Shown in pieces: positions 44,639 through 53,027 of a stretch of DNA of 64,000 nucleotides. The stretch's first letter is position 1. The number at the start of each line of letters is the position of its first letter. Location of the stretch: assembly GCF_022347205.1 (NCBI RefSeq), contig NZ_JAKRNE010000004.1, positions 1-64,000 of the forward strand. Reading direction: 5' to 3'. The notes below the pieces were generated by a model that saw only the letters and a list, made by a program, of their open reading frames with translations, did no database searches and was not told the origin of the DNA. Origin of the DNA: Corynebacterium sp. ACRPO. Lineage in GTDB: Bacteria; Actinomycetota; Actinomycetes; Mycobacteriales; Mycobacteriaceae. The position numbers were made by a program, and so were the translations under genes.

Positions 44639-46384
44639 TTAGAAGTCCTGCGGGCGCGGGATGTTGCGCAGGTTGGACTTTGCCATGGTGATCATCTGGC
44701 CAACGCCACCGTCCAGAACGGTGCGGGTGGCAGCCTTGGAGAAGCCCATGAGCTGCTCGATGGTCAGCGTTGGTGGCAGGGAGAGGGCGTTGGGGTCAGT
44801 AACGACGTCGATAAGAGCCGGGCCGTTATAAGCCAGCGCCTTCTTGATCTGCTCCGGTGCATCCTTCGGATCCTCGATGCGGAAGTGCTTGATGCCGGAA
44901 GCTTCTGCAATCTTGGCAAAGTTGACGGACTCGTGGTCGGTCTCGTGCTCCGGCAGACCCTGCACCAGCATCTCCAGCTTGACCATGCCCAAAGAAGAGT
45001 TGTTGAACACGAACATCTTGATAGGCAGGTTGTGCAGCTTCACGGTGAGCAGCTCACCCATCAGCATGGACAGTCCGCCATCACCGGAGAAGGTGATGAC
45101 CTGGCGGCCCGGGTTAGCGGCCTGTGCACCCAGTGCCTGTGGCAGGGCGTTAGCCATGGTGCCGTGGCGGAAGGAGCCGATCTGCTCGCGCTTGCCGTTA
45201 GCGGTGATGTAGCGAGCGCCCCACACGTTGCACATGCCGGTATCAACGGTGAAGATGGCATCCTCATCGGCGTTCTTGTCAATGAGGTCAGCAACGTACT
45301 CCGGGTGGATCGGGGTGTGCTTGTCCACGTTGGAGGTATAAGCCTCAACGACGTGCTCCAGCTTGCCGTAGTGCTTCTTGAGCATCTTGTCCAGGAAGGA
45401 GCGGTCCTTCTTCTCATCCACGTGCGGCAAGATGTTCTCGATGGTGGCGGCTACGTCACCGGTGACCGGGTAGGAAATCTTGGTGCGGCGGCCGATGTGG
45501 GAGCCGTTGATGTCTACCTGCGCCACGTTGGCATCTGGCAGGAAGTCGTTGTACGGGAAGTCGGTACCCAACAGGATGAGCAGGTCAGCCTCGTGGGTGG
45601 CCTCGTGTGCCGCACCGTAGCCCAGCAGGCCGTTCATGCCTACGTCAAACGGGTTCTCGTACTGGATGTACATCTTGCCGCCCAGGGCGTGGCCGATGGG
45701 AGCCTTGATCTTCTCCGCCAGCTTGAGCACCTGCTCACGGGCGTCCTTGACGCCGGCACCAACGAAGAGGGTGACGGACTTAGCCTCGTTGATGGCCTGG
45801 GTCAGGGCAGCGGCCTCGGCGGGATCCGGGAAGACGACCGGGCGGCCAGTAGAGATCTTGGACTCGACGAAGGAGTCATCCTCGGCGTCCTGCATGGAGA
45901 CGTCACCCGGGATAACGAGGACGGAAACGCCATTGCCGGCCATGGTGGACTGGATGGCGTGGTGCAGGACAACGCCGCCCTGCTCAGCGGAGTTGACCAT
46001 CTCGCAGTAGCCAGAGCACTCCTGGAAGATTGCCTCTGGGTGGGTCTCCTGGAAGAACTTGGAGCCGATCTGGCGGGATGGGATGTGGGAAGCCAGTGCC
46101 AGCACCTTGGCGCCGTTGCGGTGGGCGTCGTACAGGCCCTGGATCAGGTGGGTGTTGCCCGGGCCGCAGGATGCGGCACATACGGCCAGCTTGCCGGTGG
46201 TCAGGGAATCTGCCTCAGCAGCGAAGGCTGCTGCTTCCTCGTTGCGGACGTGAATCCACTCGATGGAGGAGCGACGAACGGCATCAACGATCGGGTTCAG
46301 GGAGTCACCGACGAGGCCATAAATGCGCTCGACACCCTGCTTTTCCAGGGTGTCAACTAGCTGTTCTGCATAATTACGTGCCAT
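44639..46384 (-). CDS. pqo: Pyruvate:quinone oxidoreductase
   Basis: Pqo oxidises pyruvate to acetate and CO2 and passes electrons to menaquinone at the membrane. The 581-residue ThDP/FAD enzyme has the catalytic glutamate region VRNEEAAAFAAEADSLTTGK, the FAD-domain GKMYIQYENPFDVGMNGLLG and the ThDP motif starting GDGGLSMLMGELL and ending NN. It is related to PoxB, with a C-terminal tail that may be the lipid-binding helix. Acetate produced here could feed ActA. ATG 46384 follows AAGGATGA. Confidence 0.94.
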   Translation of the reverse strand: MARNYAEQLVDTLEKQGVERIYGLVGDSLNPIVDAVRRSSIEWIHVRNEEAAAFAAEADSLTTGKLAVCAASCGPGNTHLIQGLYDAHRNGAKVLALASHIPSRQIGSKFFQETHPEAIFQECSGYCEMVNSAEQGGVVLHHAIQSTMAGNGVSVLVIPGDVSMQDAEDDSFVESKISTGRPVVFPDPAEAAALTQAINEAKSVTLFVGAGVKDAREQVLKLAEKIKAPIGHALGGKMYIQYENPFDVGMNGLLGYGAAHEATHEADLLILLGTDFPYNDFLPDANVAQVDINGSHIGRRTKISYPVTGDVAATIENILPHVDEKKDRSFLDKMLKKHYGKLEHVVEAYTSNVDKHTPIHPEYVADLIDKNADEDAIFTVDTGMCNVWGARYITANGKREQIGSFRHGTMANALPQALGAQAANPGRQVITFSGDGGLSMLMGELLTVKLHNLPIKMFVFNNSSLGMVKLEMLVQGLPEHETDHESVNFAKIAEASGIKHFRIEDPKDAPEQIKKALAYNGPALIDVVTDPNALSLPPTLTIEQLMGFSKAATRTVLDGGVGQMITMAKSNLRNIPRPQDF

Positions 46385-46530
46385 TAAAAATCATCCTTAA
46401 CTCTTAATTGGTGTTAATACCACTGTGCTACTTAGACCGCAGGAAAGTCCACTCATCTCCTATACACTCACACACTGCGCCCAGCTGTGAGGAAGGCAAT
46501 ACTAACCTATCTTCGGCTGCAAACTGTAAC

Positions 46531-46542
46531 GACCGTTCGGTA
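46531..46542. promoter_or_regulatory. Candidate TetR operator upstream of the MFS gene
   Basis: GACCGTTCGGTA contains ACCG-TT-CGGT, the GACCGNNCGGTC-type core seen in many TetR operators. It lies 15 bp before the MFS start and next to TACTGT, a possible -10. Confidence 0.5.
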
Positions 46543-46556
46543 CTGTTTACTGCGCT

Positions 46557-48068
46557 ATGAGTATCCACCCGCCCCGCGCACAAGACCACACCGCTGCGGC
46601 CTCCACGGCCGCCCAGCGGTGGTCTTTCTGCGCCGTCATCTCTCTGGGGTTACTCATGGTTGGGCTGGATAATTCCATCCTCTACACCGCATTGCCGCAG
46701 CTGTCGCAGCAATTGCACACGACCGATACCCAGCAGCTCTGGATTATCAACGCCTACGCGTTGGTGCTCTCCGGCCTCCTTCTTGGCGCCGGCACACTGG
46801 GCGATCGCACCGGCCACCGGCGGATGTTCCTCATCGGCTTGGCCGTCTTCGGCGGCGCTTCCCTGCTCGCCGCTTATTCCCCCAGCGCTTGGACGCTGGT
46901 TTTAGGCCGCGCCTTCTTGGGCTGCGGCGCCGCCATTATGATGCCGTCGAGCCTGGCGCTCATCCGTCTGACCTTTCCCGATGAGGTGGAGCGCAACACG
47001 GCCATTGGCATCTGGGGTTCTGTCGCCGTCATCGGCGCGGCGGCTGGCCCCACCGTGGGCGGCTTCTTTTTGGAGCATTTCTGGTGGGGCTCGGTCTTTT
47101 TGCTCAATGTCCCGGTTGTGGTCGTGACCATTGTGCTGACCTTGTTCCTTGCCCCACCAAACGCTCCGAACCCCCTAAAACACTGGGACTTCCCTTCGTC
47201 CCTGTACTCCCTTATCACTCTCGCCAGCCTGGTGCTGGCCATTAAATCCCTGGCACACCATTGGCCGGTAAGTGCCGCCGCAGGCATCGTCTTCATCTGC
47301 GGCGCGCTCGCCTTTGGCCGCCGCCAGGCTCGCTTGTCAGATCCCCTGCTGACCTTCGATATCTTTGGCTCCCGCATCTTTAGCGGCGGGGCCCTAACTG
47401 CCGGCGGCGCCATGTTCGGCCTCGCCGGCCTGGAACTGCTGAGTACTCAAAAGCTGCAGCTTGTCGACGCCCTCTCACCCCTCCACGCCGGCCTCATCAT
47501 CTCCGCCATGGCGCTCTCTGCCATCCCTACCTCCATCCTGGGTGGCGCCATCTTGCATCGCGTGGGGTTCCTCCCACTCATTAGCGGCGGATTCTTGCTC
47601 ATGGCCGCCGGCATGGCCCTGGTGGTGGTGAGCCGGGGTGAGACGCTTCCCCTACTCGTCTCCGCCCTAGTGCTCACCGGCCTAGGCGCGGGCCTGGCCA
47701 TGTCCGTGTCCTCCACCGCCATCATCAATGCCGCGCCCCTTCATCGCACGGGCATGGCCTCGGGTGTAGAAGCGGTCTCCTATGAGTTCGGCACCCTGAT
47801 CTCCATTGCACTAACCGGCACCCTTGTGCCGCTGCTCATGGCCCGCGAATTGCCGCCCCACCTCGCGGAACAGGGTACCGACGCGCTGCACCACCCTGCT
47901 TCCCACGCGGCCGCCGCTAGCGCCTACAATGCCGGATATCTTTCCACCATCGGCGGCCTAGCTTGCTTCGCCTTGCTCCTAGCCGCGATAACCGCCTGGT
48001 GTTTCCGCGATAACCCCAAATCAGGAGTTCCCTATGCCGCGACTCAACAAAAAGACCACAGCCCTTGA
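46557..48068 (+). CDS. MFS drug/metabolite exporter (DHA2, 14-span type)
   Basis: The 503-residue permease matches the EmrB/QacA group: LDNSILYTALPQLSQQLHTT in span 1, the loop motif GTLGDRTGHRRMFLIG, and GAAAGPTVGGFFLEHFWW in the motif C region. It probably exports toxic compounds by proton antiport. The following TetR gene starts 35 bp inside its 3' end, so the pair is one operon under control of that repressor. The operator candidate overlaps the promoter. Confidence 0.9.
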   Translation: MSIHPPRAQDHTAAASTAAQRWSFCAVISLGLLMVGLDNSILYTALPQLSQQLHTTDTQQLWIINAYALVLSGLLLGAGTLGDRTGHRRMFLIGLAVFGGASLLAAYSPSAWTLVLGRAFLGCGAAIMMPSSLALIRLTFPDEVERNTAIGIWGSVAVIGAAAGPTVGGFFLEHFWWGSVFLLNVPVVVVTIVLTLFLAPPNAPNPLKHWDFPSSLYSLITLASLVLAIKSLAHHWPVSAAAGIVFICGALAFGRRQARLSDPLLTFDIFGSRIFSGGALTAGGAMFGLAGLELLSTQKLQLVDALSPLHAGLIISAMALSAIPTSILGGAILHRVGFLPLISGGFLLMAAGMALVVVSRGETLPLLVSALVLTGLGAGLAMSVSSTAIINAAPLHRTGMASGVEAVSYEFGTLISIALTGTLVPLLMARELPPHLAEQGTDALHHPASHAAAASAYNAGYLSTIGGLACFALLLAAITAWCFRDNPKSGVPYAATQQKDHSP

Positions 48069-48786
48069 AGCTGCGCTCGATATCATCGCCGCCGAGGACG
48101 TCTCTGGCCTTACCTACGACTCCCTGGCGCAAGCGACCGGCATGTCCAAGTCTGGTCTCATTTATCACTTCCCTACCCGCCACGACTTGCTCGTAGACTG
48201 CCATCGGTTTTGCGCCGCACGCTGGGAAACAGAACTCGAGCGCCTGGCCGGCGGCCACCCGGCAAGCGAGCTCGGCTGGGCCGAGCGCTCCCGAGCTCTC
48301 GTATTGTCGATGGGCAAAAATGATCCCCTCATCAAGCTTTTGATGTGCGTACATTCCCAGACCCACCCGGATTTTTCCGCCCAGTGGGCCGAGGTGGATG
48401 CGCGCTGGATGGTCGATCCTTCCGCCCCCGAAACGAACGAGGATGATCTGCTGGTGATGCTTCTTAGTACCGGCCTGTGGGTGCACGATCACCTCAACCA
48501 GCGCAAGCTATCTCCCGCCAATCGCCAACGCATGGTCGACCGGCTTTTTCGGCTTATCGACGCCCCCTCAAAACCACCGAAGGCTAGGCCCACACCGGGG
48601 CCCAGCCTCCTTTTGAGCTGGAGACGAGACTTGAACTCGCAACCTACGCATTACAAGTGCGTTGCGCTACCAATTGCGCCACTCCAGCACCGCGGGAGAA
48701 ATCCCGCTCGTTGCATAGTACCCGAGCACCGCCGCCGAGGGGAAAGCCGGTCCCCCATCTATGCATTGGCAGGGTGCAGGGGCTAA
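48034..48786 (+). CDS. TetR-family regulator, 3' end apparently frameshifted into tRNA-Thr
   Basis: The helix-turn-helix is clear (residues 10-55: EDVSGLTYDSLAQATGMSKS and GLIYHFPTRHDLLVDC), and the C-terminal domain to about residue 180 (DRLFRLIDAPSKP) looks normal. The open frame then runs 65 codons further, through a terminator hairpin and the whole tRNA-Thr gene in antisense. A TAG at 48585-48587, inside the hairpin, would be in frame if one base were added, for example to the C5 run at 48563-48567. The natural protein therefore probably ends at about residue 184. It should repress the MFS gene. Confidence 0.8.
   Translation: MPRLNKKTTALEAALDIIAAEDVSGLTYDSLAQATGMSKSGLIYHFPTRHDLLVDCHRFCAARWETELERLAGGHPASELGWAERSRALVLSMGKNDPLIKLLMCVHSQTHPDFSAQWAEVDARWMVDPSAPETNEDDLLVMLLSTGLWVHDHLNQRKLSPANRQRMVDRLFRLIDAPSKPPKARPTPGPSLLLSWRRDLNSQPTHYKCVALPIAPLQHRGRNPARCIVPEHRRRGESRSPIYALAGCRG
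48581..48608. terminator. Terminator hairpin between TetR gene and tRNA-Thr
   Basis: AGGCTAGGCC and GGCCCAGCCT pair over 10 bp with one wobble pair; TTTT follows on the plus strand. It can stop the TetR transcript and the convergent tRNA-Thr. Confidence 0.72.
48616..48688 (-). tRNA. tRNA-Thr (TGT)
   Basis: A 73-base cloverleaf: acceptor GCTGGAG/CTCCAGC, anticodon TGT in CTTGTAATG, T-loop GTTCAAGTC. No encoded CCA. It lies inside the extended TetR frame on the opposite strand. Confidence 0.95.
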
Positions 48787-48839
48787 AGTTCAGGCAGAAT
48801 CTTTCCCACATTTCCAGCGCTTTTTCGAGGGTTATTTCC

Positions 48840-50576
48840 GTGTCATTTTTGTCCGCTATGCGGGAGCGCCTGCGCGCTTCTTCGGGCCAGGTAGCCATCA
48901 TCGACGCGGCTAAAGCCGCACCACCTCCATCACCACTCGCCCCGGTCGATCTCACTGACGCCGCCCAGGTCACCGGCGTTATGGAGATCGCCGCTCGCAT
49001 TGGTGAAATCCTCATCGGAGCCGGCACCGCCAACTCGGATGCGCGCGCCCAGGTGCACCTGGCAGCGTCTTCGTATGGTTTGCACTACTGCCACGTGGAC
49101 ATCTTGATGAATACCATCACCATCCACACCGCCATCGGCACCGGTGAGCAGCGCAAAAACCTGCACGTCTTCCGCGTGGTGCCGAGCATTGGCGTGGATT
49201 TTTCCAAGCTCGCGGCCGTCGATAAGCTCATTCGCTCTATCCACTCCGGCCAGATGCCGCCGGCCATGGCGGAACAGCGCCTAGACGAGATCGACCGCAT
49301 GCCAGCGCCCTATAAGCCGTCCACGGTGATGCTCGGCTGGGGCGCGATGGGCGGCTTGATTTCCATGATGCTTGGTGGCGACCTGCTCGTCGGCGTGGTG
49401 GCGTTTGTAGTCTCCGCGTTCATCATGGGCTTAAACGCCTGGTTGGCTAATTACCGCCTGCCGCCCTTTTATCAGAATGTGGTCGGCGGCTTTTTCGCCG
49501 TCTTCCCGGCCGCCATTTTGTACAACATCGCGGCCTCCTTCGGCATTAATTTCTCGCCCGCGCAGATCATTGCCTCCGGCATCATCGTGCTGGTGGCGGG
49601 GCTGACGTTGGTGCAATCGCTTGTCGACGGCATCACGCGCGCCCCCGTTACCTCCTCCGCCCGCTTCTTTGAGGCGCTACTATCTACCGGCGCCATCATC
49701 GCTGGCGTCGGTGTGGGCATCCAGCTGGCCGATTCCCTGGGCTTTAACCTGCCGCCGCTGGCCACGCTGGCCCCACCGGTCTACCACGAAATTCCACTGC
49801 TAGTGCTGCTTGGCGGCACGGGTTCTGCTGCCTTTGCGCTGGCCTGCGGTGCGGCCTGGATTGAGGTCACCATGTCTGGCCTTACGGCCGCGGCCGGCAT
49901 GATTTTCTATTACTTCGTGGTGGTGCCCTTCGGCGTCGGCCCGGTGATTGCCTCTGGTCTTTCCGCCGTGGTCGTCGGCCTGGCCGGCGGTTTGATGTCG
50001 CGCCGCTGGGGAATCCCGCCGCTTATCACCATGATCGTGGGCTATACGCCGATGCTGCCCGGCCTCATGCTCTACCGCGGCATGTACGCCTCGCTCAATG
50101 AGCAGATGATTACCGGCTTTACCAATATCGCAACGGCGCTGGCCATCTCCGGTGCACTGGCCGCCGGCGTGGTATTGGGTGAACGCGTGGCCCGCCGCCT
50201 GCGTCGCCCGCAGTATTTCCGCCCTTACTCCGCCTTTAAGCGCATCGGCCGCTTCTCCTTCCATAAGGCCACGCACTTGGCCCGCAAGGCCCCGCGCATC
50301 CCGCGCGTGCCGATGTCCCCGTTTGCCCCGCGCGTCAATCGCCCGGAGCTACCACCAAAGCTCGGGCCGAAACCACCGCAGCAGCACCCGCGCCACGAGG
50401 CCCAAAGCCATGCGCCACACACCCGCTCGGCCGCGGACCTGTGGCCGGAGGATTCCCAGTGGCCGGCGCAGCCGCAGCAGCGTGAGAAGACCACCTATAC
50501 CGTGCCCGGAACCGAAACGTTTCAATCCCAGAAACCGGAGCAGCCAGGCACCGAATCCGGACCCGAGAGGCCTTAA
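48840..50576 (+). CDS. thrE: Threonine/serine exporter with long C-terminal extension
   Basis: ThrE exports L-threonine and L-serine. The 578-residue protein has a hydrophilic N-terminal half with DLTDAAQVTGVMEIAARIGE and SYGLHYCHVDILMNTITIHT, then about ten membrane spans (about 155-440), with the conserved PPLITMIVGYTPMLPGLMLY. The last 110 residues are soluble, rich in Pro, Gln, Arg and His (SPFAPRVNRPELPPKLGPKP). C. glutamicum ThrE is about 489 residues, so the tail of roughly 90 residues is extra. GTG 48840 follows GAGGG. Confidence 0.93.
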   Translation: MSFLSAMRERLRASSGQVAIIDAAKAAPPPSPLAPVDLTDAAQVTGVMEIAARIGEILIGAGTANSDARAQVHLAASSYGLHYCHVDILMNTITIHTAIGTGEQRKNLHVFRVVPSIGVDFSKLAAVDKLIRSIHSGQMPPAMAEQRLDEIDRMPAPYKPSTVMLGWGAMGGLISMMLGGDLLVGVVAFVVSAFIMGLNAWLANYRLPPFYQNVVGGFFAVFPAAILYNIAASFGINFSPAQIIASGIIVLVAGLTLVQSLVDGITRAPVTSSARFFEALLSTGAIIAGVGVGIQLADSLGFNLPPLATLAPPVYHEIPLLVLLGGTGSAAFALACGAAWIEVTMSGLTAAAGMIFYYFVVVPFGVGPVIASGLSAVVVGLAGGLMSRRWGIPPLITMIVGYTPMLPGLMLYRGMYASLNEQMITGFTNIATALAISGALAAGVVLGERVARRLRRPQYFRPYSAFKRIGRFSFHKATHLARKAPRIPRVPMSPFAPRVNRPELPPKLGPKPPQQHPRHEAQSHAPHTRSAADLWPEDSQWPAQPQQREKTTYTVPGTETFQSQKPEQPGTESGPERP

Positions 50577-50662
50577 ACGCCGCCGGTAGCGTACAATATT
50601 TGCTCTGATAGCTTTTCTTGCAAGCGCTTAAGTAGTTTCCACAACGTTCAGGAGGACACGTC

Positions 50663-51034
50663 GTGCCACCCAAGGTCCAAGACACCCACCCACAGGCTGA
50701 CCAGAATCACGCCCTTGAGGAGGAGACCTCCCGCGCAGCCCGCCGCATCGTGGCCACCTATGCGCAGGACTTCCTCGACGGCGTGACCCTGATGTCCATG
50801 CTGGGCGTGGAGCCAAAGGGCCTGGTGCACAAGAAGGTGCTGGCGGAGCAGGCCGATGCCGCTCCGAAGAAGTCGACCAAGAAATCCAGCAAGAAGTCCA
50901 CGAAGAAGTCGACTAAGAAGTCCACCAAGAAATCGACGAAGAAGTCGACCAAGAAGGCTACAAAGAAGGCCACCAAAAAGGCGACGAAGAAGGCCTCCAA
51001 GAAGGCAACGAAGAAGTCCACGAAGAAGTCTTAA
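50663..51034 (+). CDS. Histone H1-like lysine-repeat protein
   Basis: The 123-residue protein has an N-terminal part of 68 residues (ETSRAARRIVATYAQDFLDG is the most structured stretch) and a C-terminal tail of 14 four-residue units of the type KKST, KKSS, KKAT or KKAS. Such tails resemble histone H1 and the tails of actinobacterial HU (Hlp/MDP1), so DNA binding or compaction is likely. No HU fold is visible in the N-terminal part. The start is GTG 50663 after AGGAGG. It lies 15 bp before otsA and may be read with it. Confidence 0.8.
   Translation: MPPKVQDTHPQADQNHALEEETSRAARRIVATYAQDFLDGVTLMSMLGVEPKGLVHKKVLAEQADAAPKKSTKKSSKKSTKKSTKKSTKKSTKKSTKKATKKATKKATKKASKKATKKSTKKS
50867..51031 (+). repeat. 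Coding tandem repeat, 12-base units (KKxx)
   Basis: Fourteen imperfect 12-base units with AAGAAG cores encode the lysine tail. Copy number is likely to vary between strains by slippage. It is in frame and not a CRISPR array. Confidence 0.85.
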
Positions 51035-51048
51035 GTTATTCTTGCACC

Positions 51049-52491
51049 ATGAGTGAGCATGGCAATGACTTCGTGGTGGTGGCCAACCGCCTGCCGGTAG
51101 ATCTGGAAACCCAGCCTGATGGCAGCCATGCCTGGACGCCCTCGCCGGGCGGTCTGGTCACCGCTTTGTCTCCAGTCCTCGAATCGCACCAGGGCTGCTG
51201 GGTGGGCTGGCCCGGTGTGGCCGATGCCGCACCGGAGCCCTTCCGCACCGATACCGGCGTGCTGCTGCACCCAGTCAAGCTCACCGAGTCCGATTTCGAG
51301 GGCTTTTACGAAGGTTTCTCTAATGCCACCTTGTGGCCGCTCTACCACGATCTCATCGTCACCCCTACCTATGACCGCGATTGGTGGCACGCCTATCGCG
51401 AGGTCAACCTGCGTTTTGCAGATGAGGTAGACGAGGTCGCCGCCGAGGGCGCCACCGTATGGGTACAGGACTACCAGCTGCAGCTTTTGCCTGGCATCCT
51501 GCGCCAGAAGCGCCCGGATCTCACCATCGGATTCTTCCTGCACATCCCCTTCCCTTCTGCCGATCTCTTCCGCCAGCTGCCCTGGCGCGAGGAGCTCGTG
51601 CGAGGGCTACTTGGCGCGGATCTCATCGGCTTCCACTTGGAGGCCAATGCCCGCAACTTCTTGGAGCTTGCCCGCCGCCAGGGCCTCGACGTGGAAGGCG
51701 AGGCCAGCACCCGCGAAGTCACCGCGCATATTCGCCTGCCGCAGGGGCGCACCATCGGCGTGGGCGCCTTCCCCATTTCCATCGCCGCGAAGGACTTTGC
51801 CGCATTCACTGGGGAGGAGAAGGGGGACGTCGCCAAGCTGCGCGAAGAGCTGGGCTCACCCCAGCGCATCATCTTGGGCGTGGATCGCCTCGATTACACC
51901 AAAGGCATCCTGCAGCGGCTGACCGCCTTTGAGGAGTTACTGGATACCGGCGTGCTCGACCCGGAAGAGGTAGCGCTGGTGCAGCTCGCCACGCCGTCGC
52001 GCGAGCGCCTCGACCATTACAAGGCCACTCGCTCCGAGGTGGAAGAAGCCGTCGGCCGCATTAACGGCCGCTTTGCCCGCGTTGGCCACCCGGTGGTGCA
52101 CTACCAGCACCGGGGCGTGGCCAAGAGCCTCCTGCGCTGCTACTACCGCATGGCCGATGTCATGCTGGTGACCCCCTTCAAGGACGGTATGAACCTGGTG
52201 GCCAAGGAATACGTGGCCTGCCACGACGATGGCTCGGGCGCGCTGGTGCTCTCCGAGTTCGCCGGCGCGGCCGATGAGCTCAGCCAGGCCTACCTGTGCA
52301 ATCCCTTCGATATCGAGTCCGTCAAGGCCGCCTTGCTCAATGCGCTCAAGGCGCTTGACGACGCCCCCTCAACCATGACCCACCGCATGCTCACCATGCA
52401 CCAGCAGGTCACCGAGCACGACGTGCAGCTATGGTCCCAGTCCTTCCTGGGCTGCCTGCGTCAGGTCGAAGAACAGGAGGCGGGCGCATGA
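51049..52491 (+). CDS. otsA: Trehalose-6-phosphate synthase
   Basis: OtsA makes trehalose 6-phosphate from UDP- or ADP-glucose and glucose 6-phosphate. The 480-residue GT20 enzyme has [22 protein letters not shown] near the N terminus, [16 protein letters not shown], the [11 protein letters not shown] sugar-phosphate site and [17 protein letters not shown]. The stop overlaps the next start by four bases (ATGA), so it is translationally coupled to the lipoprotein gene. Confidence 0.96.
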   Translation: MSEHGNDFVVVANRLPVDLETQPDGSHAWTPSPGGLVTALSPVLESHQGCWVGWPGVADAAPEPFRTDTGVLLHPVKLTESDFEGFYEGFSNATLWPLYHDLIVTPTYDRDWWHAYREVNLRFADEVDEVAAEGATVWVQDYQLQLLPGILRQKRPDLTIGFFLHIPFPSADLFRQLPWREELVRGLLGADLIGFHLEANARNFLELARRQGLDVEGEASTREVTAHIRLPQGRTIGVGAFPISIAAKDFAAFTGEEKGDVAKLREELGSPQRIILGVDRLDYTKGILQRLTAFEELLDTGVLDPEEVALVQLATPSRERLDHYKATRSEVEEAVGRINGRFARVGHPVVHYQHRGVAKSLLRCYYRMADVMLVTPFKDGMNLVAKEYVACHDDGSGALVLSEFAGAADELSQAYLCNPFDIESVKAALLNALKALDDAPSTMTHRMLTMHQQVTEHDVQLWSQSFLGCLRQVEEQEAGA

Positions 52492-53009
52492 TGTCTCGCC
52501 TTACCCGCCTGGCCGCAGTGCCCATTGCCGCAACCTGCGCCGCCGCATTACTGGCCGGCTGTGGCTCCGGCGACGAGGAACCCAAAGCCCCCGGCGATGA
52601 GCAGCTCCTGGATAAGCAGTGGCAGGTAGTCTCCATCAACACCACCCCGGACGCCGCCTCCACCATCCCGGAATCCATCCCGCAGGCACCCACGTTGAGC
52701 TTTGGCCAGTCCACAATGGTGGGCACCACCGGGTGCGCCCAAATGGTGGGCAAGGTGACCTATTCCGCCGATGATGAGCGCCAAAACATCCGCGAGGGCA
52801 ACCGTCTCCACTTTGATGAGGTGGAGTTTGACGAGACCGCCGAGGATTGCCACGGCGCGTCCGTGTGGGCCGATAACCTGCTGCGCAACCTGATTTCCGC
52901 GGACCACGATTTCCACTACACCGTCAATTCCAATAACCAGCTGGTCTTGGAACTGGTCACCGATGAGGTGGACTCGCCGTCTATCAAATTGGTTTCCCTC
53001 GGCGGTTAG
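52488..53009 (+). CDS. HslJ/META-like lipoprotein between otsA and otsB
   Basis: The 173-residue precursor has a lipoprotein signal ending LLAGC (Cys25) and a mature part with WQVVSINTTPDAASTIPESI, SFGQSTMVGTTGCAQMVGKV and a second pair of Cys residues, a pattern like META/HslJ domains. The function is unknown. A gene in this position is also found in C. glutamicum, suggesting a link to trehalose or envelope mycolate metabolism. ATG 52488 follows GGAGG with eight bases spacing. Confidence 0.75.
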   Translation: MMSRLTRLAAVPIAATCAAALLAGCGSGDEEPKAPGDEQLLDKQWQVVSINTTPDAASTIPESIPQAPTLSFGQSTMVGTTGCAQMVGKVTYSADDERQNIREGNRLHFDEVEFDETAEDCHGASVWADNLLRNLISADHDFHYTVNSNNQLVLELVTDEVDSPSIKLVSLGG

Positions 53010-53014
53010 TTGCG

Positions 53015-53020
53015 TAGGCT
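53015..53020 (+). promoter_or_regulatory. -10 element before otsB
   Basis: TAGGCT, seven bases before ATG 53028. GGAGG also lies before the ATG, so otsB may be read both from the operon and from its own short transcript. Confidence 0.4.
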
Positions 53021-53027
53021 GGAGGCC

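Noticed and set aside
44603..46360. 585-codon open frame opposite pqo
   Set aside because: Same reason: antisense shadow of a well-supported gene.
48657..48839. Upstream extension of the thrE frame through tRNA-Thr
   Set aside because: It would run antisense through the tRNA, whereas GTG 48840 has a good ribosome site and matches the family start.
50867..51031. Short tandem repeats as a possible CRISPR array
   Set aside because: Units are 12 bases, contiguous, in frame and encode KKxx; there are no spacers.
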